Of a stretch of 64,000 bases of DNA, positions 35,155-47,490 are shown piece by piece. The notes beneath the pieces are model-generated. The model saw only the letters and a program-made list of their open reading frames with translations. It was not told where the DNA came from and ran no database searches. Source of the DNA: Thysanoteuthis rhombus (Eukaryota > Mollusca > Cephalopoda > Oegopsida > Thysanoteuthidae); contig OY735215.1 of NCBI GenBank assembly GCA_963457665.1, forward strand, positions 41,084,825 through 41,148,824, given 5' to 3'. Position numbers and translations under genes: made by a program. The stretch's first letter is position 1; every line of letters starts with the position of its first letter.

Positions 35155-35636
35155 GGTTTAAGATACGTGGTTGATTACCACATTTTAGTGCTCTTGAGCA
35201 GATACCAATGTAGATAGTCACCTATGGAGCTGGAACCTGTAACCTGACCAAAAGATAGGCTTCCAAACTAATAACTGAGCAACATGCACAGGAGACGATC
35301 ATGCATAACATTGCGAGATCACAAAACATTTGAATATATTAGAGAAAATTCACGAGTCCAGGATATCATAAAATCAATTACAAAATTCAAGTGGCAATGG
35401 GCAGGCCATATTGCAAGAATGCCAGACGACCGCTGGACATTATGACTCACAACCTGAATCCCCAGAGATCATGTGCAAAATGGTGCTTGGAAAAAAAATA
35501 AGATGATATGATGATTTGGACAAGTTCAGAAGGTAGTGGCAACATGACACCTATGATTGAGAGGTCTGGCATGTCTAGGGGAAGGTCAATGTCTAATGAC
35601 AGGCATTAAAAGGCTGCTGATGATGAAGCAGAGAGA
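35155..35636 (+). mobile_element. RTE-type LINE 3' end beside an exon
   Basis: The plus strand reads Phe-Lys-Trp-Gln-Trp-Ala-Gly-His-Ile-Ala-Arg-Met-Pro-Asp-Asp-Arg-Trp, then Pro-Arg-Asp-His, and ends with GATGATGAAG. It is the best-preserved copy of the tail motif. It lies antisense to the SNX14-like gene and ends about 30 bp from that exon's splice donor. Confidence 0.85.
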
Positions 35637-35667
35637 GAACTGTAAAGAATTATCATGTCACACTTAC

Positions 35668-35738
35668 AGTGGCCTTGGCTTTGGAGCTTCTGTAGACTGC
35701 AAGAAAGACTGCAGGAATGGATCGATGTGCTGACCTCT
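35668..35738 (-). CDS. SNX14: SNX14-like exon, linker after the PX domain
   Basis: This 71-nt exon has a pyrimidine-rich acceptor ending in TTTTAG and a consensus donor ACT|GTAAGT. It opens in phase 0 with Arg-Gly-Gln-His-Ile-Asp-Pro-Phe-Leu and ends in phase 2 after a Lys-Pro-Arg-Pro stretch. Vertebrate SNX14 has a closely similar Gly-Gln-His-Leu-Glu-Pro-Phe followed by a Ser-Pro-Lys-Pro-Lys-Pro tail at the end of its PX-nexin linker, and this is the strongest single match for the gene call. An RTE LINE relic ends about 30 bp inside the downstream intron. The preceding exon (end of PX) was not found. A second AG two bases further in could serve as acceptor, but it would change the phase. Confidence 0.85.
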
Positions 35739-35967
35739 CTAAAAGAAGAAAACAGAAAAAATCATTATAAAAAGATACAATCAAACAAAAACAATAAAGT
35801 AAAATGTACATATTATATAATTAGAATTTCAATAAACAAAAGTGGAAACTTGCAAAACATCTTGGAATTTCATGATACGCTTTTATTACTGATGAATTTT
35901 TGATTTAGGATTGAATGTAAAGTAATCCAAATTTTTTCGAACAATTCAACTTTCTTCATTGGGCCCT

Positions 35968-36030
35968 TGGTGTTGTCAATGCAACATTTTGAAGGATCCA
36001 TTCAACAGCCTTCTACAGGTGTACTCCCTG
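35968..36030 (+). repeat. Rep-F copy
   Basis: TGTCAATGCAACATTTT, CATTCAACAGCCTTCTACAG and GTGTAC align with 58025-58085. Confidence 0.4.
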
Positions 36031-37129
36031 TAAGGAAAAGCAGGGCCTCTTTTTCCACTAGTGTGAAGTGAAACAAGAGAAAAAAAACAGTAATTTGAAA
36101 ACAACCTAAGCAGCAACACTTGTGATATCTTCTCTTTTTCAGCTACGTAAGCCGCTTGTGGCAATTTTTCTATGTGGAGATGTTCTCAAATCTTTTCTTT
36201 GTTACGCTGAGAAAAACAATACGGTGTTGAAATCTGCACTAGCCCAACTTATGCAACCAGCCAATTAGCCGATAAAAAATTCGGAACAAGTTGCATGCAC
36301 AGTAGAAAAATAAATGAATAACTATCATTGCAGGCATTGCTTATATGGCTTTGAAATTTCTGTTTTCTACTAGTTTTTCTTTTCTTTTTACTTTCTTTAA
36401 AATACTTTTAGATATTCAAAAGTAAAAGGCAATAGGGGTGGAAAAAGATAGCAAAAATGAAATGAACAGCCTCCTTTATTTCTTCAACTCTTCACTTCAT
36501 ACAAGAAAATTTAGATATTTACAACAATGGGAATAACTAATGATCAAAGTTACTCGCATTTCATTTTTATATAAAGATTTTAAATAAATAATCAAGTTTA
36601 AATAATTCTTATTGATTAATAAGTGGTTTCCACAACTGAGGAGCTCATGAATGGTTTCCAGCGGTGGATAACATTAAGAGTCAATATTTCATTATGATCG
36701 CTTATTCCGTATTCAATTAACTGATACGTTAAATTAAGATGAGGCAGATTTTAATGATAACCCCCAAAACTATTTTAAACAGGGCAACACCTTGCTTAAA
36801 CAAGCCTGTCAGTATAATTATTTTGTGTGAATGCAATCTATCTTAATCAATATTCAGCATGAATTGGAGGCAATAGCCCGAATACTTAAACCATTTATCA
36901 AAGACAGATTAGATGCCAATTTTAGATACTATGATCTGGCCAGAAGCCAAATTTTATAAGTGGATGATTTATTTCACAGTTTTACCTCTAATGTGAGTCA
37001 GTGAACCAAATTATCCAGTTATATACAAGAACCCCATAAGGTATATATAGAGAGACAGATGGATGGAAATTTATTTTTAGCCATCATGCCTATCATTTGA
37101 AAAAAAAAAAATCTTGGTAGGTATGAACT

Positions 37130-37660
37130 GATCAACCATAGCCATTGGAGATAGTAAAGGGTTTCCATCCTTTTTCCATACATGTACGTGTTTCTGAGTT
37201 TGTTTGTGTTTAAGCATTCCAGCTTTCCTGACTATACTATTTTGTCTACTGACTTAGGAATTGGCATCACTACTCCATTAGACACCTTCTGAAGAAGTGT
37301 TTTTTTTCATTTTTTAGAAAAAATACTTTTTTTTCATTATTTTTTGTCTACAAAAAAAAAAAATTGGCATCAGTATTCCTCTATACCTATTTTAAAAATG
37401 TTTTTCTATAATCTTTGCATCAAAAATATATTCCAATAGGTTTGTCAATAACATTGAGGTTCTCCAGTATCTAGATGTTTCTGTACTCTATTTTTGATGT
37501 TTTCCAGCAAATGAAGAAATTATTGCAACCATATTTATTCTCCAGCAGAATTTTTCTCACGTGACTTCAAATTTTGCTGTTAAGGTTGTTCAATTATTGA
37601 CTGCAATGGTGAGTCATACGCAGTTTTATTTTTTTAGCAATTTTCAAGTATTCACATCCC
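37130..37660 (+). repeat. Rep-B copy
   Basis: The copy runs AACCATAGCCATTGGAGATA, TTGGCATCACTACTCCATTAG, TCAATAACATTGAGGTTCTCC, ATTATTGACTGCAATGGTGAG. Part of it (ATTGGCATCAGTATTCC) is duplicated. Confidence 0.75.
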
Positions 37661-38394
37661 TACAAGAATCACAGTAATATAGTTCCGAGATAAAGTAATT
37701 TTTCAGATGGTGCCACAATTAGGAAATTCAGCCAGCAGATATGACTTGTCACTAATCTTGGCCATTTCTCATCATTCAACATGATTTAGTAATGTTGACT
37801 CACTGCTTAAAAAGACTGATATCATGTGGTTCTCTTTTGTTCATTCTGTTAAGTGTTTCTTCTATCATTTCTTCACTTCTCAAACACAAGACATTCCATA
37901 ATTCTTTGTTTGGTAAGTTGGTGCTTCCTTTCATATCTATTGTTTGATACTGGAAGTCAATGCAAGCAAGATATATCACTTCTTTTGGTTTTATAGCTCC
38001 TTCTGCTTTTAAACGTCATGTTTCATTTCTTCAAAGTAAACAGGAAAGCAATCAATCCTCCCTGATTTTTTTAATTCGTCTTTATCCAAAGCTTCATAGT
38101 TCATTTTTAAATGTCTACATTATTTGTATGATCATATACAGTGTATATAACAAAAGAAAAACACAGATCATAAGAGAAGGGATATTGCACAAGTGAAATA
38201 CTGGGGAATCACAGATGAAAATAATCCAGTTGTTCCAAGTTGTCCGAATTTCTTCAGAGAAGCCATATCAGGTTGAATTTTTTAATATCATCTTATATTC
38301 ATTGTTTCTTATTGCAATGTTAAAATAGCTTCTACACTCTACAACCATTGAGTAAGCAGCATGGACTTTAAAAAATGACAAATGAGCTTTCAAC

Positions 38395-38470
38395 AAAACT
38401 TGAACTCACATCTCTTATCCTTGGAAGTCTATCTGACCGAGACAGGACTCCACTGATTAGGCTAAAAAAA
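38395..38470 (-). repeat. tRNA-like SINE remnant
   Basis: The minus strand reads TTAGCCTAATCAGTGGAG (A-box-like), CTGTCTCGGTCAGATAGAC and GTGAGTTCAAGTTTTG (B-box-like), about 75 nt in all. No complete cloverleaf forms by eye. Confidence 0.45.
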
Positions 38471-39184
38471 GTAATCAGCTGATGTCATTAAGATTTGGTC
38501 ACTGAGCTATATTTTTCAGTATCCAATTTTCTACTCCAGGTCATATTGTTCACGTATAGTTGTAGCAGACGGAGTAATCGTAAGTTTTCTGAATGTCTCA
38601 GAATTTCTTTGAGGAAAAGCAACAAGAATAAGATAAAAGGAAAACTTGTAAAAAATGAATTGAAATAAGCTGCCTTTTATGAATTCACAATTTACTCAAA
38701 TCTGTTTAAAAGAAAGCATTATGTCAGAAAATGACAAAATAAAGAAAATGTATGTTATTGGTTTCAATGTTCTATGTTTGAATAGAGATATTTCTAGAAT
38801 AAATATACCATGAAGACATATGTATTAATGTACACTGATTGAAATTTTGCGTATTTATATGTTAGTATTGGAGAAGATTCGTTATATCCATCTATTAACT
38901 TACTGATCCAATGTTGGTTAACTTCTGACGACAATGTCATTACAATTTTTACTAACATGGTTTCTCAGCATCATCTTTTATGTAGATTAAGAGGACAGAA
39001 CATGGAGGTATGGCCTCCGCATATACTTCTAAAATCTTTTAATCTTTAGCAAGAATACATTTCATTACAGCAAATGAAAACCCATGTTTCATGTAACTGC
39101 AGAAAAGTAAATACTACACTTAGGTATTGTCCACAAAACGCAAACAGACAGGCAAATTCCTTATACGAATCTGACAGGTTTCTC

Positions 39185-39570
39185 ATCATCATCGTCGTCG
39201 TCGTCATCGTCATCATCAGTCTTTTAACATCTGTCGTTGGACATAGACCTTCCCCAGGATTTACCACAATTCTCTATCATAGGCATTGCAGAGCCAGTAT
39301 TTCCTGAATCTGTCTAGTTTATCTCTCTATCTTGTGTTCTGTCGGCCTCAGTTTCCTATGTGATCTCTGCGGATCCATGTTGTGAAACATGATGTCCATC
39401 GGTTGTCTTTCATTCTTGCAACATGGCCTGCCCATTGCCATTTGAGTTTTTTTTATAGTTTCTATGATGTCACAGACACCCGTTTTCTTCCTTATATACT
39501 GTGCTGTCTTGTGGTCTCTCCATGTAAGGTTGAGCATAATTCTCTCATGTGCACGTTGCATAATGACCAG
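39185..39570 (-). mobile_element. RTE-type LINE 3' end with mixed CAT/CGT tail
   Basis: The ORF2 tail is on the minus strand. The 3' tail at 39185-39217 is ATC/GTC units. Upstream motifs include Trp-Arg-Asp-His-Lys-Thr-Ala-Gln-Tyr-Ile and Thr-Gly-Val-Cys-Asp-Ile-Ile-Glu. Confidence 0.8.
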
Positions 39571-39824
39571 TAAAAAGGAACAAGATGTTTTTAGAATTAA
39601 TCTTTTGTTGTCAGTAGAAAGCAGCAAATGAGCATTTTATGCATTGCTTACATAGGTTGAAATGAACAACCTTTTTTTACTTTACATTGTTTTCATATCT
39701 CATATTTTAATTGATTGTTAAAGAAAGATAAAATTAGCCATAAATGTTGATTGTGTTTTTAGAAACCACTTCAACAAACACTACACAGGATAACATTTAT
39801 TGAAGGATCATATCTATGGGATGT

Positions 39825-39827
<3 letters not shown>

Positions 39828-39859
<32 letters not shown>
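39828..39859. repeat. (TA)16 microsatellite
   Basis: It is followed by a diverged Rep-E module. Confidence 0.9.
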
Positions 39860-39861
<2 letters not shown>

Positions 39862-39863
<2 letters not shown>

Positions 39864-39925
39864 TGAATGTGTTTTTTTATTTGAAACTCAATTTGAACTG
39901 ACCTCTCGTCATTCAACGGTGAATG
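39862..39925 (+). repeat. Rep-E module, diverged, attached to (TA)n
   Basis: ATTTGAAACTCAATTTGAACTGACCTCTCGTC-type sequence follows (TA)n at 39828-39859 and resembles the block at 18395. Confidence 0.4.
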
Positions 39926-40011
39926 TGTCAGTTGACCTAAACAATGTATATGGAATAGAGAATTTAAATAACGCATTTAATTATTCTCTTGCATTATATA
40001 TCCATTTCTTG

Positions 40012-40013
<2 letters not shown>

Positions 40014-40043
<30 letters not shown>
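40014..40043. repeat. (TA)15 microsatellite
   Basis: It is followed by an ACACACATG tract. Confidence 0.9.
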
Positions 40044-40050
<7 letters not shown>

Positions 40051-41134
40051 GTATTGTGTGGGGCTATATATTTGTGTATATACATACACACAATATTTGA
40101 GTACAATGCAATCTTATGTGATTCCACAACCTTCTCCTACAAAAAAAATGAATATATTTTATTTTCATGTGCCATGCAATCCCCATTTTACAATTCATAA
40201 AAAATAAACAGTTTTCAGTTTCATTTTGATGATTTCACCACCTCATGTGAACCTCAGACTGGGACGCCTTTGGCCACTCAAGACAAGCAAAAATGAAGGT
40301 TTTCATCATGAGATAGTATCCACAGGCTATTATGGCCATTCAGAAAAATGTGAATTAATGTTCCAGGGTATTCTAGTGTAGCAAAAGAAGCCTTCCATGA
40401 GAAGAGCTGTTTTAGAGTTAGACCACAGTACATCACCGTTACTTGATTGACACAAATGAACAAACTATCCAAAACATAACACTCATGTACAATGTGAACC
40501 CATAAGACACTTTTGATTTTGATTAAAAATTGTTTGTATTGTTCACACCTACATACACATCCACTCAAATGTATTTACCAATGTAAATATGTACATACAC
40601 ATTATAAATGCATGTATAATGTGTATGCTTATTCGGAAGAATAAAGCAGAGTCTGCTCTGATTTCTGGGACATGCCAGTCAATATTGATGTAAACTTAAA
40701 TCTGAATCCTTTTTTGAAGATATTAACGGTATGACATATTATTGATAAAACTAATAGAGAAATGTGCCAAATATAATTTGCACAAGATTTGCCATCCAAT
40801 ATATCATTATTCATTGTCAATTCTATTCTATATTTGCTAGTTGCAAAAGATTGCCGAGGCAAAAAATAGTTTCCAATGCGTCGTCTATGAATTTGCAATA
40901 CATTCATCAAGCCTGACACAATTGTGGGCAAAACAAAACATCGGAATGCTCCTCCCCTGACCAATTCTTATCCCTGTGGGTTTGATTGATCTCAGAATAC
41001 CAGCAGCAGTTTGACCACTTCTCCCGAATCTGGGTCTTTTTGCTTCATCTCTGACAACTCAGCTCTAACATTTATTAGCCAGTATTTTTCGCTTTTAACT
41101 TACTTAACATTTGGTTTTGTGAGATTCTATTGCA

Positions 41135-41365
41135 AATTCAATCATCACCATTATTATTCTCAGCCTTTTAATGTCTGTCATCAGTCATAGGACTAACCAA
41201 AGATCAGCCAGACCTTTTGATCATAGGCGTCACAGTGCAACACTTTCCTTTGATATCACTCTGAAACATAGATTCTTGTCTGAATTGACACATCATTTTA
41301 TTTTTCATTTGTCACAATTTTGTGTATGATCTCTGAAAATCCACATTGTGAGTGATGATGTATCA
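41135..41365 (-). mobile_element. RTE-type LINE 3' end, short
   Basis: It begins at an ATCATCACCATTATTATT tail, matches the family as AGCCTTTTAATGTCTGTC, and is truncated near a (TA)n array. Confidence 0.65.
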
Positions 41366-41410
41366 CTTGTCCAACTAGCTGGGTTGGCTCTAGATTTATT
41401 GGGGCCCTTG

Positions 41411-41414
<4 letters not shown>

Positions 41415-41456
<42 letters not shown>
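41415..41456. repeat. (TA)21 microsatellite
   Basis: It lies next to the truncated RTE copy ending at 41365. Confidence 0.9.
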
Positions 41457-41458
<2 letters not shown>

Positions 41459-42414
41459 CTTATTTATTTATTCATTTATTTACCCAAAACCTCGCCACGC
41501 TCATGTACCTTCCTACCTTCCTTCCCACACACCATCTATTGTGAACACACAATTTCACTAAATAAGCTAAGCCTGGCTTGGTTTGTCATTGGTCATGAGA
41601 ATTTGCCAATTGTTTCTCTTACTTTCACCACAACAGAAAGTATTCAACTGTCCATAAGAAGCTGGCTTCACATGCCCATGTTGCCGGTACAAAGGGCCAG
41701 CCATGCTCATGAACAATGCAGATGGTAACCTTTTATTTCTAAAATCAGTTCATGGAAATCTCTATGTAATATTATCCAGCAGTTATAGAAGGCCTTTCAC
41801 AATGTAATCTTAATTTTCTCAATAGGGGCAGACTGAGCGGTTAGCTAGTTGAGCAGTGCACAAGGGCCCAAAGTACAAGGCAATACAAATAGAAAGGGTT
41901 TAGATGCCAATCCCCTTTTTTTTTTTCCCCAGATCACTAGGTCCATCTCTATTCCTTGATATCTTTCAATAGCAATTTGAAGCATATATCAGACTGGATA
42001 AATAATTTTCTGAATAACAAAGTTGTTACTCTATTCAAGTCTTAACTGGGCCTGAGAAATCTAGGAAGCATAAATTGTACAGATATATTTCGATTTCTGA
42101 CTTTCTAGGTACAATGGCTTAGTTCAACAACAAAGGTCTTGGAAAATTTTATATCAAGAGGAATATTTTCATAATAATCTTAAACTTATTTCAACCACAG
42201 AGGTCCACTGTTAACTAGGAGCCATATTGAGCTGTTTATGACATTAAGAGTTAAACACAAATAGAAATGCTGCTCTTCAAGTATTCACTGCCAATAACAC
42301 ATCTACAATATAGATGTATGTATGTACGTATGTATGTATATCTATACTTTTTAATGCTAGATTGCAAACAAACCTTTATTTTTTATAATAAAAGCTCCTA
42401 AAAGATAAATATAT

Positions 42415-42815
42415 CAAACAGGTCTGGTTAGTCACTCAAAAGAAATCATCATGTGGCCAGCAAGTCTGATGAACAATCAAAAAATTAGAAAAAAAAAAAG
42501 AGAGTGATCAATAAATAAATTACTCCTCTTGCCTTTTGATTGGGTAATGATCACTGAAAAATTCTGAATCACTAAAATCACTAAAAAAACAAGTGGGTGC
42601 AAAGTAAAGGCATCGATTTAGCATAAAATTACATTGTAAATTCCCTCTGTCCAAAAACCTACAGTAGCCTTTTTTGAAAAAAAAAAATTTGACTAAATAT
42701 AATACAAAGTACCTTCATGGATACAGTCTATGTAAATCATACACGCTGAGCTAGCTGCACCACCTTGAAAACTGAAGAAAGCCATGTCAACAGTTTTGGC
42801 GGACAGTTCCCAATA
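42415..42815 (+). repeat. Rep-A copy
   Basis: ACAGGTCTGGTTAGTCACTC, TCATGTGGCCAGCAAGTC, TTGCCTTTTGATTGGG, ATTTAGCATAAAATTACATTG and CAGTTTTGGCGGACAGTTC are present. Confidence 0.75.
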
Positions 42816-43204
42816 AAATGTTCTATGCAAGTAACATGCATATTTCAACATCTTAACATTCTATCAACAATACTGGTTAGGAATATAAAACATGTAAACC
42901 GACCCCTACACATATGAACCATTCAAAACAGGTATCCTGCATACTATAAAAGTTTTTTTTTTATTCATTTCTCATACAAGAGTAAAGATACTTATCTAAA
43001 CAGACATACAAAAGTTCCAATAAGTCTGTCAGAATAGACTTATAGACAAACATAATATTTTATTGAAAAAGATTTTATTGCCATCTTCCCAAACTATGTC
43101 AATAACTTTCAATGATTATAATCTGATACTATTGGAAATAAGACTGCCCTGATACTTTCTTATTAAAGTATCTTCAATAATCAATCAACAGATTTGGCAA
43201 TCCA

Positions 43205-43560
43205 TTATGAAGTGTGTCTACGAAATAGAAAGCACTCAGGGAGCGCATACCTCTGACAACGCCATTGTCAGGAGAAGTAATTGTACATTGATCTGACCAA
43301 AAATCACTTCTTCTGGAGACTATTGTCCACACCTCCACAAAATTACATCGAAACTCATGGAGATATTGTGTGAATAGACATGAGAGTATACATAGATGAA
43401 TGAAAAAAAAAATGGAAAAATATGTCTAAATGAAAAAAAAAAAATCCTGGATCTGCTGCTAAATTCTACCAACTTTCCTAGCCCTGTGGCTCATTCTTTG
43501 ACAAAATTTCACTTAAATTCATGGAGCACTTTTGGAGACATCTAGCAGAGACAGGAAAAT
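43205..43560 (-). repeat. Rep-C copy
   Basis: The reverse complement contains CTTCTCCTGACAATGGCG, GGACAATAGTC and AAATTTTGTCAAAGAATGAGCC. Matching blocks lie in direct orientation at 44560-44960. Confidence 0.6.
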
Positions 43561-43937
43561 GCAACTGAATACATATACCTCTCCGACTTGAGGTAATTAT
43601 TACAAAAACTTTTAATAATATAAACCATGTAGATATCTCTATCGAAATAGTCTATTCTTGCCTCCTGTGAAGTTTTTGCATATCATTCATGGACTAAGTG
43701 AGTACCCATCGTGAATAACAGGATTATTTGCATAATGATTAGCACTTCTTCCTAAGATAAGATTATCTGTGCATTCTGCCTTGGATCAAAGTGTTGCTCC
43801 CCAGACCCTTGCCCAAGATCAAAAGGTAGTATGTCATTCTACATGAGATGTGCGTTACTCCTTGACACTTCTATCCAGGATTTGAATGTAAAATCTGCGT
43901 GCCCATTGAAAACTGCTACGTACACACACAAAAAAAA

Positions 43938-43956
43938 ATATATATATATATATTTA

Positions 43957-44010
<54 letters not shown>

Positions 44011-44055
44011 CCCACACACATATATATGTATATATATATATATATTTACACACAC

Positions 44056-44086
<31 letters not shown>
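43938..44086. repeat. Compound (TA)n/(CA)n/(GA)n microsatellite
   Basis: The longest simple tract of the window, about 150 bp, ending in GAGAGAGAGAGA. Confidence 0.9.
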
Positions 44087-44437
44087 TACATACTTATTGA
44101 TACACATTGTGTTTCATATATATGAAAAGCGTCACACACAAAGAAATCTATATCTTTATAATGGATAAAGATTGTGTTTCATACATGTGGATAAAAGCTT
44201 TCTTTACATTCTTTGTGCAAATATCTGTGTTAAAGTTGTCTCATGGTATCTACTAATACAATAAATAATCTGTTTCTAAGTGGCTGTCTCCTTATAATGA
44301 TTGATAAAGAAAATGCAGACTTGGTTTTATATAATATTTTGATCTTTATATCTTATAGGACATCAAATTCATGATACATTACTTGGTATCTAATACACTA
44401 CATTATACTGATCAAAGTTGCAAGATGATAATTTTTT

Positions 44438-44440
<3 letters not shown>

Positions 44441-44465
<25 letters not shown>
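44441..44465. repeat. (TA)12 microsatellite
   Basis: A short clean run left of a Rep-C copy. Confidence 0.9.
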
Positions 44466-44468
<3 letters not shown>

Positions 44469-44559
44469 GGCTAAACAATCCCTTCCTGCTTTGTCTTCTA
44501 ATTCACAAACCCCTCTCACATCATAATTTCTATTGCCAGGTATGGTGAGGTAAATGTAT

Positions 44560-44960
44560 AAGTTGGTGAGATATATGTATTTGGTCAAGTCTGTCTGTCT
44601 ACATGATATATCCAAAAGTTTCCAATGAATCTCAATGAAATTTTGTGGAAGGTTGGGCAATGTTGTGTGAAAGAATTGGTTACATTTTGGCAAGGATTCA
44701 AGGTTTTGTTTTTTTTTCTGAGAAAATTTTTTCTGTTTAAAAAAAAACAAACATTTATGCAGACACTCACGACGATCTACAGTTGGCTTTGGAAATGATT
44801 GAATCTTAGGCTGGATCCATGCCCAATTACTTCCCCTGACAATGGCATTGGTAGAAGTATGGGCTCTGTGAGTGCTTTATCATCATATTTATCCTTATTC
44901 ATTCAACCTAATTTGGAAACTATCAGACCTATTCTTAGAGCTGAGGTTGACAAACAATCA
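44560..44960 (+). repeat. Rep-C copy
   Basis: CTTCCCCTGACAATGGCATT, AGAAGTATGGGCTCTG and ATGAAATTTTGTGGAAGG correspond to the inverted copy 1 kb to the left, so the two can pair. Confidence 0.6.
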
Positions 44961-46054
44961 TCAACAAACTAAATCTAGGCCCATTGTCTCATTCAACCCC
45001 CCCCCCAAATCAATGCCAGTAAGATGTTGCATAAAAAAATTCTTTGCTATACTCATCTATCTTTGGTTAGAAAATAATAAAATTTGGTATCGAAAAATAG
45101 AGTAAAAGTCTCAGTTTTGCACTGGCCTCAAGTAAATCAATGTCTTCCAGCTAAAAATATTTGAATACTACGCAGACTGTTTCCATAGCCTCGTATGATG
45201 ATTGTTTGATTCATTTTACGCCTTGGCCTAAGAGACATAAAACATTCATACTCTGGCTCGCCACCCAAATATTTTGCCGACCTCTGTCTGAGAAAATCTA
45301 TTTCTTTTGTACTATTTTAGGCGTGACCTACCTCAGACCCCAAAAAGGACTCATCTTAATTAGTTACCTCTAAAACATTAGATCATTGTCCAGGACACAC
45401 TTTCTATGTATGTGTCCAAGTTTTTGCAGCAACACACACAAAACACATGCACACATTTCCTGTGGATCTCAAAAGGTCAGGTGATCCAGAAAATGCATGG
45501 GTGTTGGCAGAAAAAAGAGGCCAGAACGGAAACTCAGTGTTGCCAACTCAAAAAGTGTTTTCGTACTCGTCAGATTGCTAAAAAGCTCTAAATAAAGAAA
45601 AAAAAGCCAAAAGACACCAGAAATTGTTGAAAAAATGTTTTAAAAGATGGTCAAAATGTTTAGGCACTTCCTTGTTATTTTAGCGATTTTTGATCTGCCA
45701 AATTTTTATTTGTCGAAGATGGAGTTCCATCTAAAGATGAAGATTTAAGATCCGTAAAGATGTTGAACAATCCCTACAGTGTGATGATACAGAGAGTGGT
45801 TGAAATGAAAGGAGGGGTGCCTGGGTAGATCTCAATTTACAGATTTTTTTAATATTCAATATTTACTAAAGAAGAAATTACCATTTACTTGGTTATCAAA
45901 AATCAGCCTTACCATGTACCCAGTTCTAAAAACCTATTTCCATTAATGAATGAAGACACCATTCACAAATAGTATGAAATAAATGTCTGTTAGTAATTCA
46001 ACTGAAACCGTCGTGTAATAAACATCTTCTGGCAGAATGCCATGTTGGGGATGA

Positions 46055-46200
46055 GCAAATAAATATTTGAAAAAGGGGTGACCAATGAATAAGTCACTTC
46101 TCTCAACATTTGCTGGATCATTGAAAAGTCTGAATTTTTTCAAATTTGGACACAAACTAGAGGACCAATTTGACTCACATTGTAAATTGAACCCTCTACT
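46055..46200 (+). repeat. Rep-A copy, central part
   Basis: GGGGTGACCAATGAATAAG, CACTTCTCTCAACATTTGC and GACACAAACTAGAGGACC are present; both ends are missing. Confidence 0.6.
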
Positions 46201-46254
46201 ATTATGGGGTTAGGTATTTTGACAAAACAAAGAAACCATAATAAGAAGTAGCAC

Positions 46255-46335
46255 CCTAGCTCAGTGGTTTAAAAACAATGAGGGTGTGTGAGATAATGGT
46301 TGGAGGTCTGCAGTTGAAAATTGAAACTGATACCA
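46255..46335 (+). repeat. tRNA-like SINE remnant
   Basis: A consensus A-box TAGCTCAGTGG is followed about 50 nt later by a decayed B-box (GCAGTTGAAAATTG). Confidence 0.4.
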
Positions 46336-47079
46336 TGAATTCTAAATAAAATAACTAAGCTTCACCATAAATTGCTGTACATAGAAAAAATAAATAATGA
46401 AACCGACTAAATGATGAACACAACTCACAACTTCAGGATTGATATGTCCAACATTGAATCTGATATTGTGAATCTTGTGGTGTAAGAGAAACAACATCAT
46501 GTATCACACAGCAATCATAAACATAGTTATTGAGCACAGACCAGTACCATATATAACGATTCCAATAAATGTAATCCATCTAAGATAAAAATGATTTTTT
46601 ATGGTCAAACTTGCTTTTTATTGTAGTTGGTTAATTACTTTTTAAAAACTAAATATTGAAATGGGTTCTGTCAAAATATTTCCTCTTATAGAAGAGGTCC
46701 TCGAGTTTTTAAAGTTTCTATGTTACAGCTCTTGCTCTATAGGTAAAGCCTGCAAGTGCAATAGATAACCATCCAGAATCACTTGGAAACTTAAGAGACA
46801 GTAGACAGTTTTGGCTGACAGCGTCTGATCAACAGCAAACCTCTTTGAGAACATTTTACTGGAAAAAGTAGACAAGCTGATGCAGTTTGAAACTGGAAAT
46901 CGTATTCTCCTCATAATGATAACAAAAGAGTGAACACACAGAATAGATAAATGATGAGACTTGTTATTCTGGAAGGAGAAAACAAGTCATAAACCTTGAA
47001 TCATTACCACCAATCTGATGATCTAACTACTTAGATCTGTGAGTTCTTATTAGATTTATAATAATTCAATGAAGACAGG

Positions 47080-47490
47080 TCTGGAAAGTCACTCAATAAA
47101 AATCATCAAGAAACCAACATTCTTTGCCAGCATGTCATGTTTTGGGTGATCAATTAAAAAAATTGGAACAGGGATATTCAAAGAATTTGTTACTTCATTC
47201 ACATTTTGTTAGGCAGTGATCACTAGAAAAGTCTGCAGACACAAACTAAAGGATCAATTTAGCATGAACTTACATTGTGAATTGAATCTCTCCAATGAAA
47301 TCCTATTTAGGCCAGGAATTTTCAAAAAAACAAGACAGTTTTTTGTCGAAATAATAAGAAATAAATATCCAAGTTTTCAGCCTTCAAACTACTTTGGTGC
47401 GGCCTGTACGCATGATACATACATAGCCAGTAGGATCCCCTAAAAACTGATGGAAACCTATGTTGATGGTTTTGGTTGATGGTTCATAAT
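47080..47490 (+). repeat. Rep-A copy, first of three in a row
   Basis: This is a near full-length copy running from ACAGGTCTGGAAAGTCACTC to TTGATGGTTTTGGTTGATGG. Confidence 0.75.

Larger units (their letters stand above)
8019..35667 (-). other. SNX14: SNX14-like giant intron (27.6 kb)
   Basis: This intron links the post-PX exon to the short linker exon. It is filled with RTE LINE 3' ends, Rep-A and Rep-B copies, (TA)n arrays, a Tc1 relic, a piggyBac relic and four fold-back structures between 25.5 and 33.0 kb. Stretches where I recognise nothing are 9400-10930, 10960-11740, 12080-12990, 16690-17180, 22000-23880, 28440-29900 and 31620-32020. Confidence 0.7.
64..35738 (-). other. SNX14: Partial sorting nexin 14-like gene, five exons visible
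   Basis: Five exons on the minus strand join in frame to give about 146 codons. The order is a post-PX linker (exon 35668-35738), a short linker exon (7967-8018), then the start and core of the C-terminal nexin domain (6583-6703, 6148-6312, 64-94). Every junction has GT/AG borders and the phases fit without adjustment, which chance open frames would not do. Known of the family: SNX14 is an ER-anchored protein with N-terminal membrane helices, PXA, RGS, PX and nexin-C domains; it works at ER-lipid droplet contacts and in lipid homeostasis, and human loss causes a cerebellar ataxia. The identification rests on remembered similarity to vertebrate SNX14, so the relatives SNX13, SNX19 and SNX25 are less likely but not formally excluded. 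First and last exons are outside the recognised set. Confidence 0.85.

Noticed and set aside
40278-40964. Two minus-strand frames of about 100 codons with semi-natural composition
   Set aside because: No family, splice borders or second copy could be recognised, so I do not call them genes.
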